DNA of 64,000 bases from Lichenicola sp964247755 (GTDB taxonomy: Bacteria > Pseudomonadota > Alphaproteobacteria > Acetobacterales > Acetobacteraceae), in contig CAXTVX010000001.1 of the NCBI GenBank assembly GCA_964247755.1, positions 124,001-188,000 on the forward strand, in the 5' to 3' direction. Position 1 is the first letter of the stretch; every line of letters starts with the position of its first letter. The position numbers and the translations under genes are program-made. A model generated the notes under the pieces. That model had not been told where the DNA came from. It saw only the letters and a list, made by a program, of their open reading frames with translations, and ran no database searches. This document shows positions 1 to 11,452 of this stretch, piece after piece.

Positions 1-206
1 AGGTTCGCCAGCAGCTGCCGGCCCATCTCGTCGCCCTGCGCCCTGGCCCTTGCCGGGTCGGTCTCGTCCAGCTCCAGCTCGATCACCCGTCCGGCGCGGA
101 CCTCGCCGACATTGCCGAAGCCCAGTGTGTGCAACGCGTGCCCGATCGCCTTGCCCGGCGGATCCAGCACGCCCTCCTTCAGCATCACGGACACGCGGAC
201 CTTCAC
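1..206 (-). CDS. purS: PurS subunit of FGAM synthetase (3' end cut by window)
   Basis: Small subunit that joins PurL and PurQ in formylglycinamidine ribonucleotide synthase of purine synthesis. The visible 68 residues start VKVRVSVMLKEGVLDPPGKA and contain a GFGNVGEVRAGRVIELEL segment, the two beta-alpha-beta halves of PurS. Family length is about 80 residues, so little is missing beyond the window edge. The start is GTG at 204-206; no ATG, GTG or TTG lies in frame just upstream. A perfect hairpin (212-226) sits where the ribosome binding site should be. It lies downstream of purC in the common purC-purS order, so it is probably co-transcribed with purC. Confidence 0.9.
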   Translation of the reverse strand, partial: MKVRVSVMLKEGVLDPPGKAIGHALHTLGFGNVGEVRAGRVIELELDETDPARARAQGDEMGRQLLAN

Positions 207-299
207 TGCATCACCCGTGACGGGTGGACGCGGTCGGTCACTGCATGACCTTTGGGCTCCTCGAAACGGTCGGTCATTGCATGACCTCCGGGCCCTTCA
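201..299 (-). repeat. Triplicated stop/start motif between purC and purS
   Basis: Three near-copies of the same sequence lie at a period of 35-36 bases: TCACTGCATCACC (203-215), TCACTGCATGACC (238-250) and TCATTGCATGACC (274-286). The last contains the purC stop codon and the first contains the purS start. The two right-hand copies are flanked by longer identity (231-260 and 267-296). On the coding strand each of these reads GGTCATGCARTGACC, an inverted repeat with GGTCA/TGACC arms. CACCCGTGACGGGTG at 212-226 is a further inverted repeat. Confidence 0.7.
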
Positions 300-1038
300 T
301 GTCGTTGTTCCCCGCTTCGGGCAGGATGCCGAGGCGCCGCGCGACCTCCTGATAGGCCTCCTCGACCCGGCCCATGTCGCGACGGAACCGGTCCTTGTCC
401 ATCTTCTCCGACGTCTTGGCGTCCCACAGGCGGCAGTTGTCCGGGCTGATCTCGTCGGCCAGCACCAGGCGCATGTCCTCGTTCTCCCACAGCCGGCCGA
501 ACTCCAGCTTGAAGTCCACCAGGGTGATGCCGACGCCCAGGAACAGCCCGCTCAGGAAGTCGTTGATTCGCAGCGCCAGGGCGACGATGTCGTCCATGTC
601 GGCGGTGGAAGCCCAGCCGAACGCGGTGATGTGCTCCTCGGCCACCATCGGGTCGTTCAGGCTGTCGTTCTTGTAGTAGTACTCCAGGATCGAGCGCGGC
701 AGGCGGGTGCCCTCAGGAATGCCGAGCCGCTTGCTCAGCGAGCCGGCGGCAACGTTGCGCACCACCACCTCCAGCGGGATGATCTCCACCTCGCGGATCA
801 GCTGCTCGCGCATGTTGAGCCGCCGCACGAAATGCGTCGGCACGCCGATGTCGTGCAGGCGCAGCATCAGGTGCTCGCTGATCCGGTTGTTCAGCACGCC
901 CTTGCCGGTGATGATACCCTTCTTGGCGCCGTTGCCGGCGGTCGCGTCGTCCTTGAAGTACTGGACGAGCGTGCCCGGCTCCGGCCCTTCGAACAGGATC
1001 TTGGCCTTACCCTCGTAGAGCTGTCGGCGGCGGGCCAT
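274..1038 (-). CDS. purC: SAICAR synthetase (phosphoribosylaminoimidazole-succinocarboxamide synthase)
   Basis: Joins aspartate to CAIR with ATP use in purine synthesis, in the cytoplasm. The 254 residues match the family length. They open MARRRQLYEGKAKILFEG, the usual ATP-binding start, and carry VEIIPLEVVVRNVAAGS, TLVDFKLEFGR and LADEISPDNCRLWD, the conserved signature segments of PurC. The ATG at 1036-1038 is chosen because homology begins there, although the frame stays open far upstream. It ends 67 bases before purS and its last codons lie inside the repeated motif between the two genes. Confidence 0.97.
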   Translation of the reverse strand: MARRRQLYEGKAKILFEGPEPGTLVQYFKDDATAGNGAKKGIITGKGVLNNRISEHLMLRLHDIGVPTHFVRRLNMREQLIREVEIIPLEVVVRNVAAGSLSKRLGIPEGTRLPRSILEYYYKNDSLNDPMVAEEHITAFGWASTADMDDIVALALRINDFLSGLFLGVGITLVDFKLEFGRLWENEDMRLVLADEISPDNCRLWDAKTSEKMDKDRFRRDMGRVEEAYQEVARRLGILPEAGNNDMKGPEVMQ

Positions 1039-1154
1039 ACACGGTCCTTGCAACTGCGCTGGGCGCGCCGGGTGCGCGACGCGGGCGCGGTATAGCAGCG
1101 TCTCGGGCCACCGCCTACAGCGCCGGACGGGTGGCCCTTCAGGCGGCGGCCTGT

Positions 1155-1892
1155 TCAGGCGGCGGCGGCCATCACCACGGGAACGAACGGGGTGCGGTCC
1201 GGCGCACCGGCGGCGAACATCCAGTTCGGCGTCCGTCCCGGGTCGCGCGGGATGCCGACCAGCGACGCGTTGGTGGTGCCGAAGCCGGAGCGCGGCGGGA
1301 TGTTGAGCTCGCTGCCGGCCGGCAGCGTGCGGTCCGACAGCAGCCCGGTCCAGGTGCCCCAGTCCGGCGGCATCGGCACGGGTGCTGCCTGGAACCGCGG
1401 CAGGTGGCGGGCGATGCGCGGGATCTGCATGTCGTCCGGACCGCCGGTGGCGATCATGTGCGTGCCAGGCTCGAGCCGTGTGACCTCCGGATGGCCGTAG
1501 CCGAGTCCGCACAGGTAGAACGCCGCGTCCCGGTCGCCGACGATCATGTTGTAGGAGCGGTAGCGGCCGGCATCGGTCGCCGCCAGCGCCTCCACCGCCG
1601 CCTCCGCGCTGGCCCCGCGCACCGCGATCAGCGGCAGTTCGCCGCGCGAGCGCTTGCCCGGCGCCGGACCCAGGCTGCCCACCCGGTTCAGTACCGCAGC
1701 CACCACGCCGCGACCGTTCAGCGCCAGCCAGGTGCCGCCGCCGGGCACGTCGCGCGGCCCCAGCACGTCGGGCTGCTCCGGCCAGAAGCGGCCCGGCGGC
1801 TCCCACGGGCGGTCGAGCCGCTCGTCGCGGTTGGCGGCGAGCAGAAGCGGCCAGGCTTCCCCGGGCATGGTGGAGACAATGACGGTGCACAC
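1155..1892 (-). CDS. NRDE family protein
   Basis: A 245-residue protein of the NRDE/TANGO2 family, whose exact role in bacteria is unsettled. The hallmark LLLAANRDERLDRPWEPP lies near residue 20 and the product begins (M)CTVIVS. A Cys directly after the initiator is the conserved N-terminus of the family, so I chose GTG at 1890-1892 although the frame is open further upstream. Later conserved segments are YNMIVGDRDAAFYLC and GTHMIATGGPDD. It lies between purC and purB on the same strand but with gaps of over 100 bases, so it need not share their transcript. Confidence 0.88.
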   Translation of the reverse strand: MCTVIVSTMPGEAWPLLLAANRDERLDRPWEPPGRFWPEQPDVLGPRDVPGGGTWLALNGRGVVAAVLNRVGSLGPAPGKRSRGELPLIAVRGASAEAAVEALAATDAGRYRSYNMIVGDRDAAFYLCGLGYGHPEVTRLEPGTHMIATGGPDDMQIPRIARHLPRFQAAPVPMPPDWGTWTGLLSDRTLPAGSELNIPPRSGFGTTNASLVGIPRDPGRTPNWMFAAGAPDRTPFVPVVMAAAA

Positions 1893-2007
1893 GATGACGG
1901 GGACCTGTTTTCCTGCGGCCGGGGCCGGGCAGCGGTGATATTCCGCAATGCGACATGGTGACAAGGCGGTGTCAATGGCAGGGGTTGGCGGGGCAGGACT
2001 GCCCCGT

Positions 2008-3357
2008 TCAGGCCGCCGGCCCCGACTCGCCGAACACGCGCCGGAAGCTCGCGTCGAGCGCCGCGAGGTGGCGGCCGGGATCGGTGGCGCGGTCAAGCAG
2101 CGCCGGCGGGACGCGTCCCGCGACCTCCGGGTCGGCGTCCAGGTTCTCGCGGAAGCTGCGCCCGCCCGGGGTGCCGAGCGCGGTCCAGGTCGCCATCGCG
2201 TTGCGCTGCACGATCCGGTACGCGTCCTCGCGCGAGATTCCGGCGCGTGCCAGCTCCAGCAGCACCTCGCCCGAATGCACCACCCCGCCCAGGCTGTCGA
2301 GGTTGGCCAGCATCCGCTCCGGGTACACCACGAGACGCTCGATCATCCCCGCCAGCCGCGACAGCGCGAAGTCGAGCCCGATCGTGGCGTCCGGCCCGAT
2401 GTTGCGCTCCACCGAAGAATGGCTGATGTCGCGCTCGTGCCAGAGCGCCACGTTCTCCAGCGCCGGCACAGCGTGGGAGCGCACCAGACGCGCCAGCCCG
2501 GTCAGGTTCTCCGACAGCACCGGGTTGCGCTTGTGCGGCATCGCCGAGGAGCCCTTCTGCCCGGGATGGAAGAACTCCTCCGCTTCCCGCACCTCCGATC
2601 GCTGCAGGTGGCGCACCTCCGTCGCCAGCCGCTCGACGCCGGATGCGACCACCGCCAGCGTGCAGAAGAACGCGGCATGGCGGTCGCGCGGGATCACCTG
2701 GGTCGACACCGGTTCCGGCTGGAGGCCCAGCCGCTCCGCCACGTACTCCTCCACCCGCGGATCCACGTGCGCGAAGGTCCCCACCGCGCCCGAGATGGCG
2801 CAGGTGGCGATCTCCGCCCGCGCCTGCACCAGTCGCCGGCGGTTGCGGTCGAACTCGGCATAGTGCCCGGCGAGCTTCAGCCCGAAGCTGGTCGGCTCGG
2901 CGTGAATCGCGTGGCTGCGCCCGACGGTGAGCGTGTGCTTGTGCTCGAACGCCCGTCGCTTCAGCGCCGCCAGCACCGCGTCGAGGTCCTCCAGCAGCAG
3001 GTCGGAGGCCTGCGCCAGCTGCACCGCGAGGCAGGTGTCGAGCACGTCGGACGAGGTCATGCCGAGATGCACGAACCGGCTGTCCGGCCCGATCCGCTCG
3101 GCGAGCCAGGTCAGGAACGCGATCACGTCGTGCCGTGTCTCGGCCTCGATGGCGTCGATCCGGGCGAGGTCGTCGTCGGAGAACGCCGCCATCGCCGCGT
3201 CGCCGCGCTCCCGGATCGCCGCCGCCGACTCGGCCGGCACGTCGCCGAGCCGCGCCATCGCCTCGACCGCCAGCGCCTCGATCTCGAACCAGATCCGGTA
3301 GCGGTTGGCAGGCAGCCAGATCGCCGCCATGGCCGGCCGTGTGTAGCGTGGAACCAT
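2008..3357 (-). CDS. purB: Adenylosuccinate lyase
   Basis: Splits SAICAR and adenylosuccinate, releasing fumarate, in purine synthesis. The 449 residues are full length for the short bacterial/archaeal PurB type. Visible motifs are HLGMTSSDVLDTCLAVQL, TVGRSHAIHAEPTSFGLK (catalytic His region) and the superfamily signature KGSSAMPHKRNPVLSENLTG, which carries the flexible catalytic Ser loop. The ATG at 3355-3357 begins MVPRYTRPAMAAIW, the usual start of this subfamily. The gene is divergent from the TerC-like gene across 111 bases. Confidence 0.97.
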   Translation of the reverse strand: MVPRYTRPAMAAIWLPANRYRIWFEIEALAVEAMARLGDVPAESAAAIRERGDAAMAAFSDDDLARIDAIEAETRHDVIAFLTWLAERIGPDSRFVHLGMTSSDVLDTCLAVQLAQASDLLLEDLDAVLAALKRRAFEHKHTLTVGRSHAIHAEPTSFGLKLAGHYAEFDRNRRRLVQARAEIATCAISGAVGTFAHVDPRVEEYVAERLGLQPEPVSTQVIPRDRHAAFFCTLAVVASGVERLATEVRHLQRSEVREAEEFFHPGQKGSSAMPHKRNPVLSENLTGLARLVRSHAVPALENVALWHERDISHSSVERNIGPDATIGLDFALSRLAGMIERLVVYPERMLANLDSLGGVVHSGEVLLELARAGISREDAYRIVQRNAMATWTALGTPGGRSFRENLDADPEVAGRVPPALLDRATDPGRHLAALDASFRRVFGESGPAA

Positions 3358-3468
3358 CGGATCCCCTTTCCCGGCCGCGGCACCCGGCCGCCGCTTGCCT
3401 TTCCGCAGATCCGCATGGCTTTAGGCCGCTCCGGCGCCGCTGTGCAGGCCCGATCGAACGGAGCGCCC

Positions 3469-4086
3469 ATGCCGATGCCGCATCACCTGTTGTCCGAACT
3501 GGTGGCGCTAGGCCAGGTCCTGGTGATCGACCTGACGCTGGCCGGCGACAACGCGGTGGTGGTGGGGCTGGCGGTGCTGGGCCTGCCGCCGCGTGAGCGA
3601 CGGCAGGCGATCCTGTTCGGCATCGCGGCCGCGACGCTGATCCGGATCGCGCTCGCCACCGTGGCGCTGCAGCTGCTGGCGATCGTCGGGCTGACACTCG
3701 CCGGCGGTCTGCTGCTGCTCTGGGTGTGCTGGCGCATGGTGCGCGAGCTGCGCCACCAACCAGCCGGCGCCGACGATCCCGCCCTCGCCGGCCGCACCGG
3801 GTCCGGCGCGTTGCGCCGCGCGATCGGCCGGATCGTGCTGGCCGACCTGTCGATGAGCCTGGACAACATCCTGGCGGTCGCCGGCGCTGCCGGTCAGCAC
3901 CTGTGGGTGCTGATCACCGGGCTGGTGGTGTCGATCGCGCTGATGGGTCTCGCCGCCTCGCTGGTGGCGCGCCTGCTGGAACGGTATCGCTGGATCGCCT
4001 GGGTCGGCATCCTGATCGTGGCCGCCGTAGCGATCGAGCTGATCGTGGAGGGCACCCATCAGGTGGTGCGCCAGACCGGACTTTGA
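3469..4086 (+). CDS. TerC/YjbE family integral membrane protein
   Basis: A 205-residue inner-membrane protein with about six to seven hydrophobic segments. Two internal repeats each carry the acidic signature of the family: DLTLAGDNAVVVGLA near residue 20 and DLSMSLDNILAVAG near residue 125. TerC-like proteins are linked to metal (Mn2+, tellurite) export or metallation of secreted enzymes; the substrate here is unknown. The ATG at 3469 has GGAG five bases upstream; a second ATG follows two codons later. It ends nine bases before the convergent ggt gene. Confidence 0.85.
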   Translation: MPMPHHLLSELVALGQVLVIDLTLAGDNAVVVGLAVLGLPPRERRQAILFGIAAATLIRIALATVALQLLAIVGLTLAGGLLLLWVCWRMVRELRHQPAGADDPALAGRTGSGALRRAIGRIVLADLSMSLDNILAVAGAAGQHLWVLITGLVVSIALMGLAASLVARLLERYRWIAWVGILIVAAVAIELIVEGTHQVVRQTGL

Positions 4087-4095
4087 CCGCTGCGG

Positions 4096-5976
4096 TCACT
4101 CCCCGATCGCGGCCCCTCCGGGATGGCGCAGGTCGAGCCCGCCCCAGACGCCGGGGCTGTGCTGGCCCAGCGATGGACCGCCGACCAGGATGCCCTCGGC
4201 CGAGCCCCAGTTCTGATGCACGCTGATCGTGTAGCCCATCGCGGTCAGCTTCGCCGTCACCTCCGGCGACAGCGCGCCGGCCTCCGCCTCCACCGGCTCG
4301 GGCATCCACTGCTCGTGGATCCGCGCCATGTTCACCGCGCTTGCGATGTCCATGCCGCCATCCACCACCGCCAGGATCGCCTCGAGGGTGATGGTCGGGA
4401 TGCGCGAGCCGCCCGGGCTGCCGATCACCATCACCACCCGGCCGTTGCGCGACAGGATGGTCGGCGACATCGACGACAACGGCGTCTTGCCCGGCGCCAC
4501 CGCGTTGGCGGCGGACCCGACCAGGCCGTACATGTTGGGCGCCCCCGCCTTGGCGGAGAAGTCGTCCATCTCGTCGTTCATGACGATGCCGGTATGCCCG
4601 GCCACCACCTTGGCGCCGAACCAGCCGTTCAGCGTGTAGGTCATCGACACCGCACGGCCGTCGCGGTCGATGATCGAGAAGTGCGTGGTCTCGGTCTTCT
4701 CGTGCGGCACCGGGTCGAGCGGCGACAGGGTGTTGGACGCCAGCGCGTGGTCGGTCGGCGTGTGGGAACGGATCTCCGCCGCATAGGCCGGGTCGATCAG
4801 CCTGGCGACGGGATCGTGCACGAAGGCCGGGTCGCCCAGGTTCTGCCGGTCGGCATAGGCGTGCCGCATCGCCTCCACCTGCCGCTGCACCCCGGCCACA
4901 CTGCGCAGGCCCAGGCCGCGCAGGTCCTCGCCGTCCAGGATGTCCAGGATCTCGCACAGCGCGACGCCGCCGCCGCTGGGCGGCGGGGCGGTGTCCACGG
5001 TGTAGCCGCGGTAGTGGCAGCGCACCGGCGGCAGCACGCGGGTGCGATAGCGGCCGAAATCCTCCGTCGACAGCACGCCGCCGCCCTTGGAGCTGGCGGC
5101 GACGATCGCGGCTGCGACCGGACCGCGATAGAACGCCGCCGGTCCGCCGGCGGCGATCCGCGACAGCGTGTCGGCCAGCTCGGCCTGCACCAGGCGCTCG
5201 CCGACGCCGTACGGCGTGCCGTCGGGGTGCAGGAAGATGCGAGCCGAGTCCGGGTCCTTGGCGAAGCCGGCGGTGGCGGTGTGCAGCAGCATCACGTCGC
5301 CGGCCTTGAGCACGTAGCCGTCGCGGGCGAGCCGGATCGCCGGCGCCATTACCACGGCGCGCGACAGGTGTCCCCAGCGGGCGAGCGCCTCGTCCATGCC
5401 GGCGACGGTGCCGGGCACCCCCACCGCCTTCCAGCCATCCGCGGACAGGCCGGGCACCACGTTGCCGGCCGCGTCCTGGAACATGGTCGGCGTCGCGGCG
5501 AGCGGCGCGTGCTCGCGGAAGTCGAGAAAGAACGCCTGCCCGTCCGGCTGGCGCAGGGTCAGGAAGCCGCCGCCGCCGATGTTGCCGGCAGCCGGATACA
5601 CCACGGCTAGCGCGTAGGCCACGGCGACCGCGGCATCCACCGCGTTGCCGCCCTGGCGCAGGATCCCCGCTCCCACCTCGGAGGCCAGCGCGTGTGCCGT
5701 CACCACCATGCCGTGCGCGCCGTGCACCGGCACCGGCGTGACGGCGGCGGGAGCGGACGGACCGAACGCCAGCGGGTCGGCGCCTTCCCAGCCGCTGGGA
5801 CGCGCCGCGCCCGCCACCACCGGGCTCGCCGGAACCTGGACCACCGGCGCCTGCACCATCGGCGCCGTCGGCGGCGTCGGCTGGGCCAGCGCCGGCAGCA
5901 CCGGGCAGCAGGCCAGCGCGGCCGACAGAGCGGTCCGCGCCAGGCGCTGAACAGGGTTCACGTGAACGCCGTTCAT
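4096..5976 (-). CDS. ggt: Gamma-glutamyltransferase, periplasmic
   Basis: Hydrolyses or transfers the gamma-glutamyl group of glutathione and related peptides. The 626-residue precursor has a signal peptide (MNGVHVNPVQRLARTALSAA... ending PALAQ) and a Pro/Val-rich linker. A large-subunit region follows (ALASEVGAGILRQGGNAVDAA, VDTAPPPSGGGV). The autocleavage site TTHFSII lies near residue 430; its Thr becomes the N-terminal nucleophile. Small-subunit motifs YTLNGWFGAK, LSSMSPTI and IGSPGGSRIP follow. The ATG at 5974-5976 overlaps the map stop codon (ATGA), so the two are probably translated together. Confidence 0.95.
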   Translation of the reverse strand: MNGVHVNPVQRLARTALSAALACCPVLPALAQPTPPTAPMVQAPVVQVPASPVVAGAARPSGWEGADPLAFGPSAPAAVTPVPVHGAHGMVVTAHALASEVGAGILRQGGNAVDAAVAVAYALAVVYPAAGNIGGGGFLTLRQPDGQAFFLDFREHAPLAATPTMFQDAAGNVVPGLSADGWKAVGVPGTVAGMDEALARWGHLSRAVVMAPAIRLARDGYVLKAGDVMLLHTATAGFAKDPDSARIFLHPDGTPYGVGERLVQAELADTLSRIAAGGPAAFYRGPVAAAIVAASSKGGGVLSTEDFGRYRTRVLPPVRCHYRGYTVDTAPPPSGGGVALCEILDILDGEDLRGLGLRSVAGVQRQVEAMRHAYADRQNLGDPAFVHDPVARLIDPAYAAEIRSHTPTDHALASNTLSPLDPVPHEKTETTHFSIIDRDGRAVSMTYTLNGWFGAKVVAGHTGIVMNDEMDDFSAKAGAPNMYGLVGSAANAVAPGKTPLSSMSPTILSRNGRVVMVIGSPGGSRIPTITLEAILAVVDGGMDIASAVNMARIHEQWMPEPVEAEAGALSPEVTAKLTAMGYTISVHQNWGSAEGILVGGPSLGQHSPGVWGGLDLRHPGGAAIGE

Positions 5977-6785
5977 GCCGCCGCCTGGTAGGGCGGGTGG
6001 TCCAGCCCGGCGGGCGACAGGGTGAAGATCTCGCATCCGTCCTCCGTGACCCCCACCATGTGCTCGAACTGCGCCGACAGGCTGCGGTCGCGCGTCACCG
6101 CGGTCCAGCCGTCATCGAGGATCTTCACGTCCGGACGCCCCGCGTTCACCATCGGCTCGACGGTGAAGAACATGCCGGGCCGGAGCACCGCGCCCTCCTT
6201 CGGGCGGCCGTAGTGCAGGATGTTGGGGCTGTCGTGGAACGAGCGGCCGATGCCGTGGCCGCAGAAGTCGCGCACCACCGACATGCGCTGCGGCTCGACG
6301 TAGCTCTGGATCGCGTGGCCGATGTCGCCCAGCGTGTTGCCGGGCCGGATCGCCGCCAGGCCGCGCATCAGCGACTCGTAGGTCACGTCGATCAGCATCG
6401 CGGCACGGCGCGACACCTGCCCCACCGTGTACATGCGGCTGGTGTCGCCGTACCAGCCATCCAGGATGCAGGTGACGTCGATGTTGAGCACGTCGCCGTC
6501 CTGCAGCCGCCGCTCGCCGGGAATGCCGTGGCAGACCACGTGGTTGAGCGAGATGCAGCAGGATTTCGGGAAGCCGCGATAGTTCAGCGGCGCCGGCACC
6601 GCGCCGTGCGCCAGGGTGTAGTCATGGACGAGCGTGTCCAGCTCACCGGTGCTGATGCCGGCCCGCACGTGCGGGGTGATCATGTCGAGGGTCTGCGCCG
6701 CCAGCCGTCCGGCGGCGCGCATGCCGCCGAAATCCGCCTCGGGATGGATGACGATCCGACGCCTGTCCGTTTCCCCGTCCATCAT
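5973..6785 (-). CDS. map: Methionine aminopeptidase, type I
   Basis: Removes the initiator Met from new proteins in the cytoplasm. The 270 residues carry the family's metal-binding pattern: GDVLNIDVTCILDGWYGDTS (two Asp ligands), CGHGIGRSFHDSPNI (His ligand), FFTVEPMVNAG (Glu) and SAQFEHMVGVTEDG (Glu). PLNYRGFPKSCCISLNHVVC is the substrate-pocket signature. The start is ATG ATG; the first is given. It lies upstream of ggt with an ATGA overlap. The 150 bases between it and the carboxypeptidase gene contain two copies of GTTCCTTCGCG (from 6790 and 6805). Confidence 0.96.
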   Translation of the reverse strand: MMDGETDRRRIVIHPEADFGGMRAAGRLAAQTLDMITPHVRAGISTGELDTLVHDYTLAHGAVPAPLNYRGFPKSCCISLNHVVCHGIPGERRLQDGDVLNIDVTCILDGWYGDTSRMYTVGQVSRRAAMLIDVTYESLMRGLAAIRPGNTLGDIGHAIQSYVEPQRMSVVRDFCGHGIGRSFHDSPNILHYGRPKEGAVLRPGMFFTVEPMVNAGRPDVKILDDGWTAVTRDRSLSAQFEHMVGVTEDGCEIFTLSPAGLDHPPYQAAA

Positions 6786-6936
6786 CGCGTTGTTCCTTCG
6801 CGCCCGTTCCTTCGCGTCGGATCGGCCAACGCCGGGACCGGCGTCGGGATCGACCTCCAGGAGGCGCCGGAAAGATGCGCGGCCCGGACGGCGGCTGCAA
6901 GGACGGTCGCTGCGGCGACGGCGGGCAGGCGGACGA

Positions 6937-8112
6937 TCAGCTCCGCTGCCAGCGGCTCCGCACGTGGCCGTGATGGTGCGGCGACACCAGCACGGCGGTG
7001 GCGAAGTGCATGCGCGCCCCGGTCAGGTGGACGCGCGGCCCGTGGCCGTGCAGGTGGACGCCGCGCCAGCCGCCGGTCTCGACCGGTGCCGTCGCCCGCG
7101 CCGCGACCAGACGCACCACCAGCCGGCCGCCGCGCGTGCGCACCAGGCGCCGGCGCATCGGCATCGCCTGCTCCTCGCCCATGGTGTCGGCGGCGAGCAT
7201 CAGTGCCGGAGCGCGGGCTCGCATCGCGTGCGCCATCACCGGCACGCCTTCCTGCTGGAAGCCCTGGTCGAGCAGCGCCGTCATCACCGAAGAGCGTTGC
7301 GGGTTGCTGCTGGCACCCAGCACCACGCCGATCAGGCGCACGTTGCCACGCACCGCCGAGGTAACCAGGTTGCGGCCGCCGGCGTTGGTGAAGCCGGTCT
7401 TGAGCCCGTCGGCGCCGGCATAGATCTGCAGCATCGGGTCGTGGTTCATCACCTCGCGGCCGTGGAACACGAAGGCCGGCACCGCGAAGTAGTGATACTG
7501 CTCGGGGAAGTCCTGGATCAGGTGGCGGGCCAGGGTGGCGAAGTCGCGCGCCGTCGAGACCTGCTCGTCGTCCGGCAGACCGGACGCGTTGCGGAACGTG
7601 GTATTGGTCATGCCGAGCGAGCGCGCCTTCTGCGTCATCATCTGCGCGAACTGCTGCTCGTCGCCACCGCCCAGCAACTCGCCCAGCGCGCAGGCGGCGT
7701 CGTTGGCCGACTTGGTGACCATCCCCAGGATAGCCTGCTCGACGGTGAGGTAGGAGCCCGGCACCAGATCGAGCTTGGTCGGTATCATCGACGCGGCATG
7801 CTCCGAGACCGGCACCGACTGGTCCAGCGAGAGGTGGTTCTGGCGCAGCGCGTCGAACGCCAGGTACAGCGTCATCAGCTTGGTCAGGCTGGCCGGATAG
7901 CGCTGCAGGTCCGGATTGGCCTGCTGCAGTACGGCGCCGGAGCCGGCATCCATCACGAAGGTGCTGAGCTGCCCGGGATATTGGGCGTGGGCGAGGCTGG
8001 GCGCCAGCAGCGCGCCGCACAGGCCGGCACAAGCGGACAGCGCCTGGCGGAAGGGGCGAGCCGCCATCCCTGCACGAGCGGCTGCACCACGACCCTTGGA
8101 CTCTGGCGCCAT
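6937..8112 (-). CDS. D-alanyl-D-alanine carboxypeptidase (penicillin-binding protein 5 type)
   Basis: Periplasmic S11 serine peptidase that trims pentapeptide side chains of peptidoglycan. The 391-residue precursor has a signal peptide ending SLAHAQ. It carries the three active-site motifs: SLTK (YPASLTKLM, nucleophile Ser), SAN (VTKSANDAAC) and KTG (GLKTGFTNAGGRNL). The C-terminal 100 residues are Arg/His-rich and do not look like the usual amphipathic membrane anchor. The ATG at 8110-8112 has GAGGGG six bases upstream. It is divergent from clpS across 195 bases; CTGGAC-N18-TAGTAT upstream is a weak promoter candidate. Confidence 0.93.
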   Translation of the reverse strand: MAPESKGRGAAARAGMAARPFRQALSACAGLCGALLAPSLAHAQYPGQLSTFVMDAGSGAVLQQANPDLQRYPASLTKLMTLYLAFDALRQNHLSLDQSVPVSEHAASMIPTKLDLVPGSYLTVEQAILGMVTKSANDAACALGELLGGGDEQQFAQMMTQKARSLGMTNTTFRNASGLPDDEQVSTARDFATLARHLIQDFPEQYHYFAVPAFVFHGREVMNHDPMLQIYAGADGLKTGFTNAGGRNLVTSAVRGNVRLIGVVLGASSNPQRSSVMTALLDQGFQQEGVPVMAHAMRARAPALMLAADTMGEEQAMPMRRRLVRTRGGRLVVRLVAARATAPVETGGWRGVHLHGHGPRVHLTGARMHFATAVLVSPHHHGHVRSRWQRS

Positions 8113-8307
8113 GCGCACCCCCTCGTTCACCACGTCGATACTATGAAGGCCCCAACCTTTCGTCCAGATTAATTCACAGTTTTGCAACGGGTTGGCGGCG
8201 ACGATGCGTGTCCGGGGCCAAGGACGGGCCGCAAACCGCCGGTTCCGGGCGTCATGGCGGCCACAAGGGGGTTTCAAGCCGGGTTTGACTTCCAATATGC
8301 TCGCTCC

Positions 8308-8742
8308 ATGCGCTCCGACCACGATCACCCGGCCTTCCCGGAAGGGTTCTTCGCCGCTCGCCGGACCGGGCGTCCCGACACGCCGGTGACCGCCGGCAGG
8401 CCGCGCAATGCCGGCCGGGACGACGACAAGACCGACAACCCGGATTCGCCCAACGTCGGCGTGGTGGTGAAGGCGCGTCCCAAGACGCGCAAGCCGGCCA
8501 TGTACAAGGTGCTGATGCTGAACGACGACTACACGCCGATGGAGTTCGTCGTGCACGTGCTGGAGCGCTTCTTCCAGAAGTCGCGCGACGAGGCGACCCG
8601 CATCATGCTGCACGTACACAAGCGCGGCGTGGGGGTGTGCGGTGTCTATACCTATGAGGTCGCCGAGACCAAGGTGACCCAGGTGATGGACCTGGCACGG
8701 CAGAACCAGCATCCGCTGCAGTGCACGATCGAGAAGGACTGA
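8308..8742 (+). CDS. clpS: ATP-dependent Clp protease adaptor ClpS
   Basis: Adaptor that delivers N-degron substrates to ClpAP. The C-terminal 80 residues hold the ClpS fold: MYKVLMLNDDYTPMEFVVHV (substrate-pocket NDDYTPMEF motif), FFQKSRDEATRIMLHVH and GVCGVYTYEVAETKV. The 144-residue product is longer than E. coli ClpS (106) because of a charged N-terminal extension of about 60 residues, common in alphaproteobacterial ClpS1. The ATG at 8308 is the last good start before the extension. It is followed by clpA after 240 bases, in the usual functional pair. Confidence 0.95.
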   Translation: MRSDHDHPAFPEGFFAARRTGRPDTPVTAGRPRNAGRDDDKTDNPDSPNVGVVVKARPKTRKPAMYKVLMLNDDYTPMEFVVHVLERFFQKSRDEATRIMLHVHKRGVGVCGVYTYEVAETKVTQVMDLARQNQHPLQCTIEKD

Positions 8743-8982
8743 GCCGCGGCGCCCCGATCCGGCTGATCCGGCGGGGATGGAACGGCGGCTTTCGGTCCCC
8801 ATCTGTTGCATTGCGGCGAGGCTGGCCCGGGTGCTGAGTCCCGTTTGGTCGAAACCGATTTTTACTGGCCTTCTGTGGATAAAGCTCCAAGATGATGACG
8901 GGTCGCGACAGGGTCGTGCGGTCCCGATGATCAAGGGGTTGGCTGCACCGGCCTGGCCTTAGCGGCGTTAAGGAGCGTTCCC

Positions 8983-11331
<2,349 letters not shown>

Positions 11332-11358
11332 GCGGTTCACAAAGGCACGTCACCGGAA

Positions 11359-11385
11359 GGCCTCGGCGCAAGCCGGGGCCTTTTT
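11359..11385 (+). terminator. Rho-independent terminator of clpA
   Basis: GGCCTCGGC-GCAA-GCCGGGGCC forms a 9-bp stem with one T-G wobble and a GCAA (GNRA-type) tetraloop, followed by TTTTT. It starts 27 bases after the clpA stop, and is the clearest terminator in the window. Confidence 0.9.
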
Positions 11386-11452
11386 CGTTCGACCCGTCCG
11401 CGATTGCCGGGCATCGTTCCCGGTGACGGCATCAGGTTCGGAGCAGCAGCGC

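Noticed and set aside
1948..4086. Reading the TerC-like gene as a 712-codon protein
   Set aside because: The first 500 codons are antisense to purB; homology to TerC starts only at 3469.
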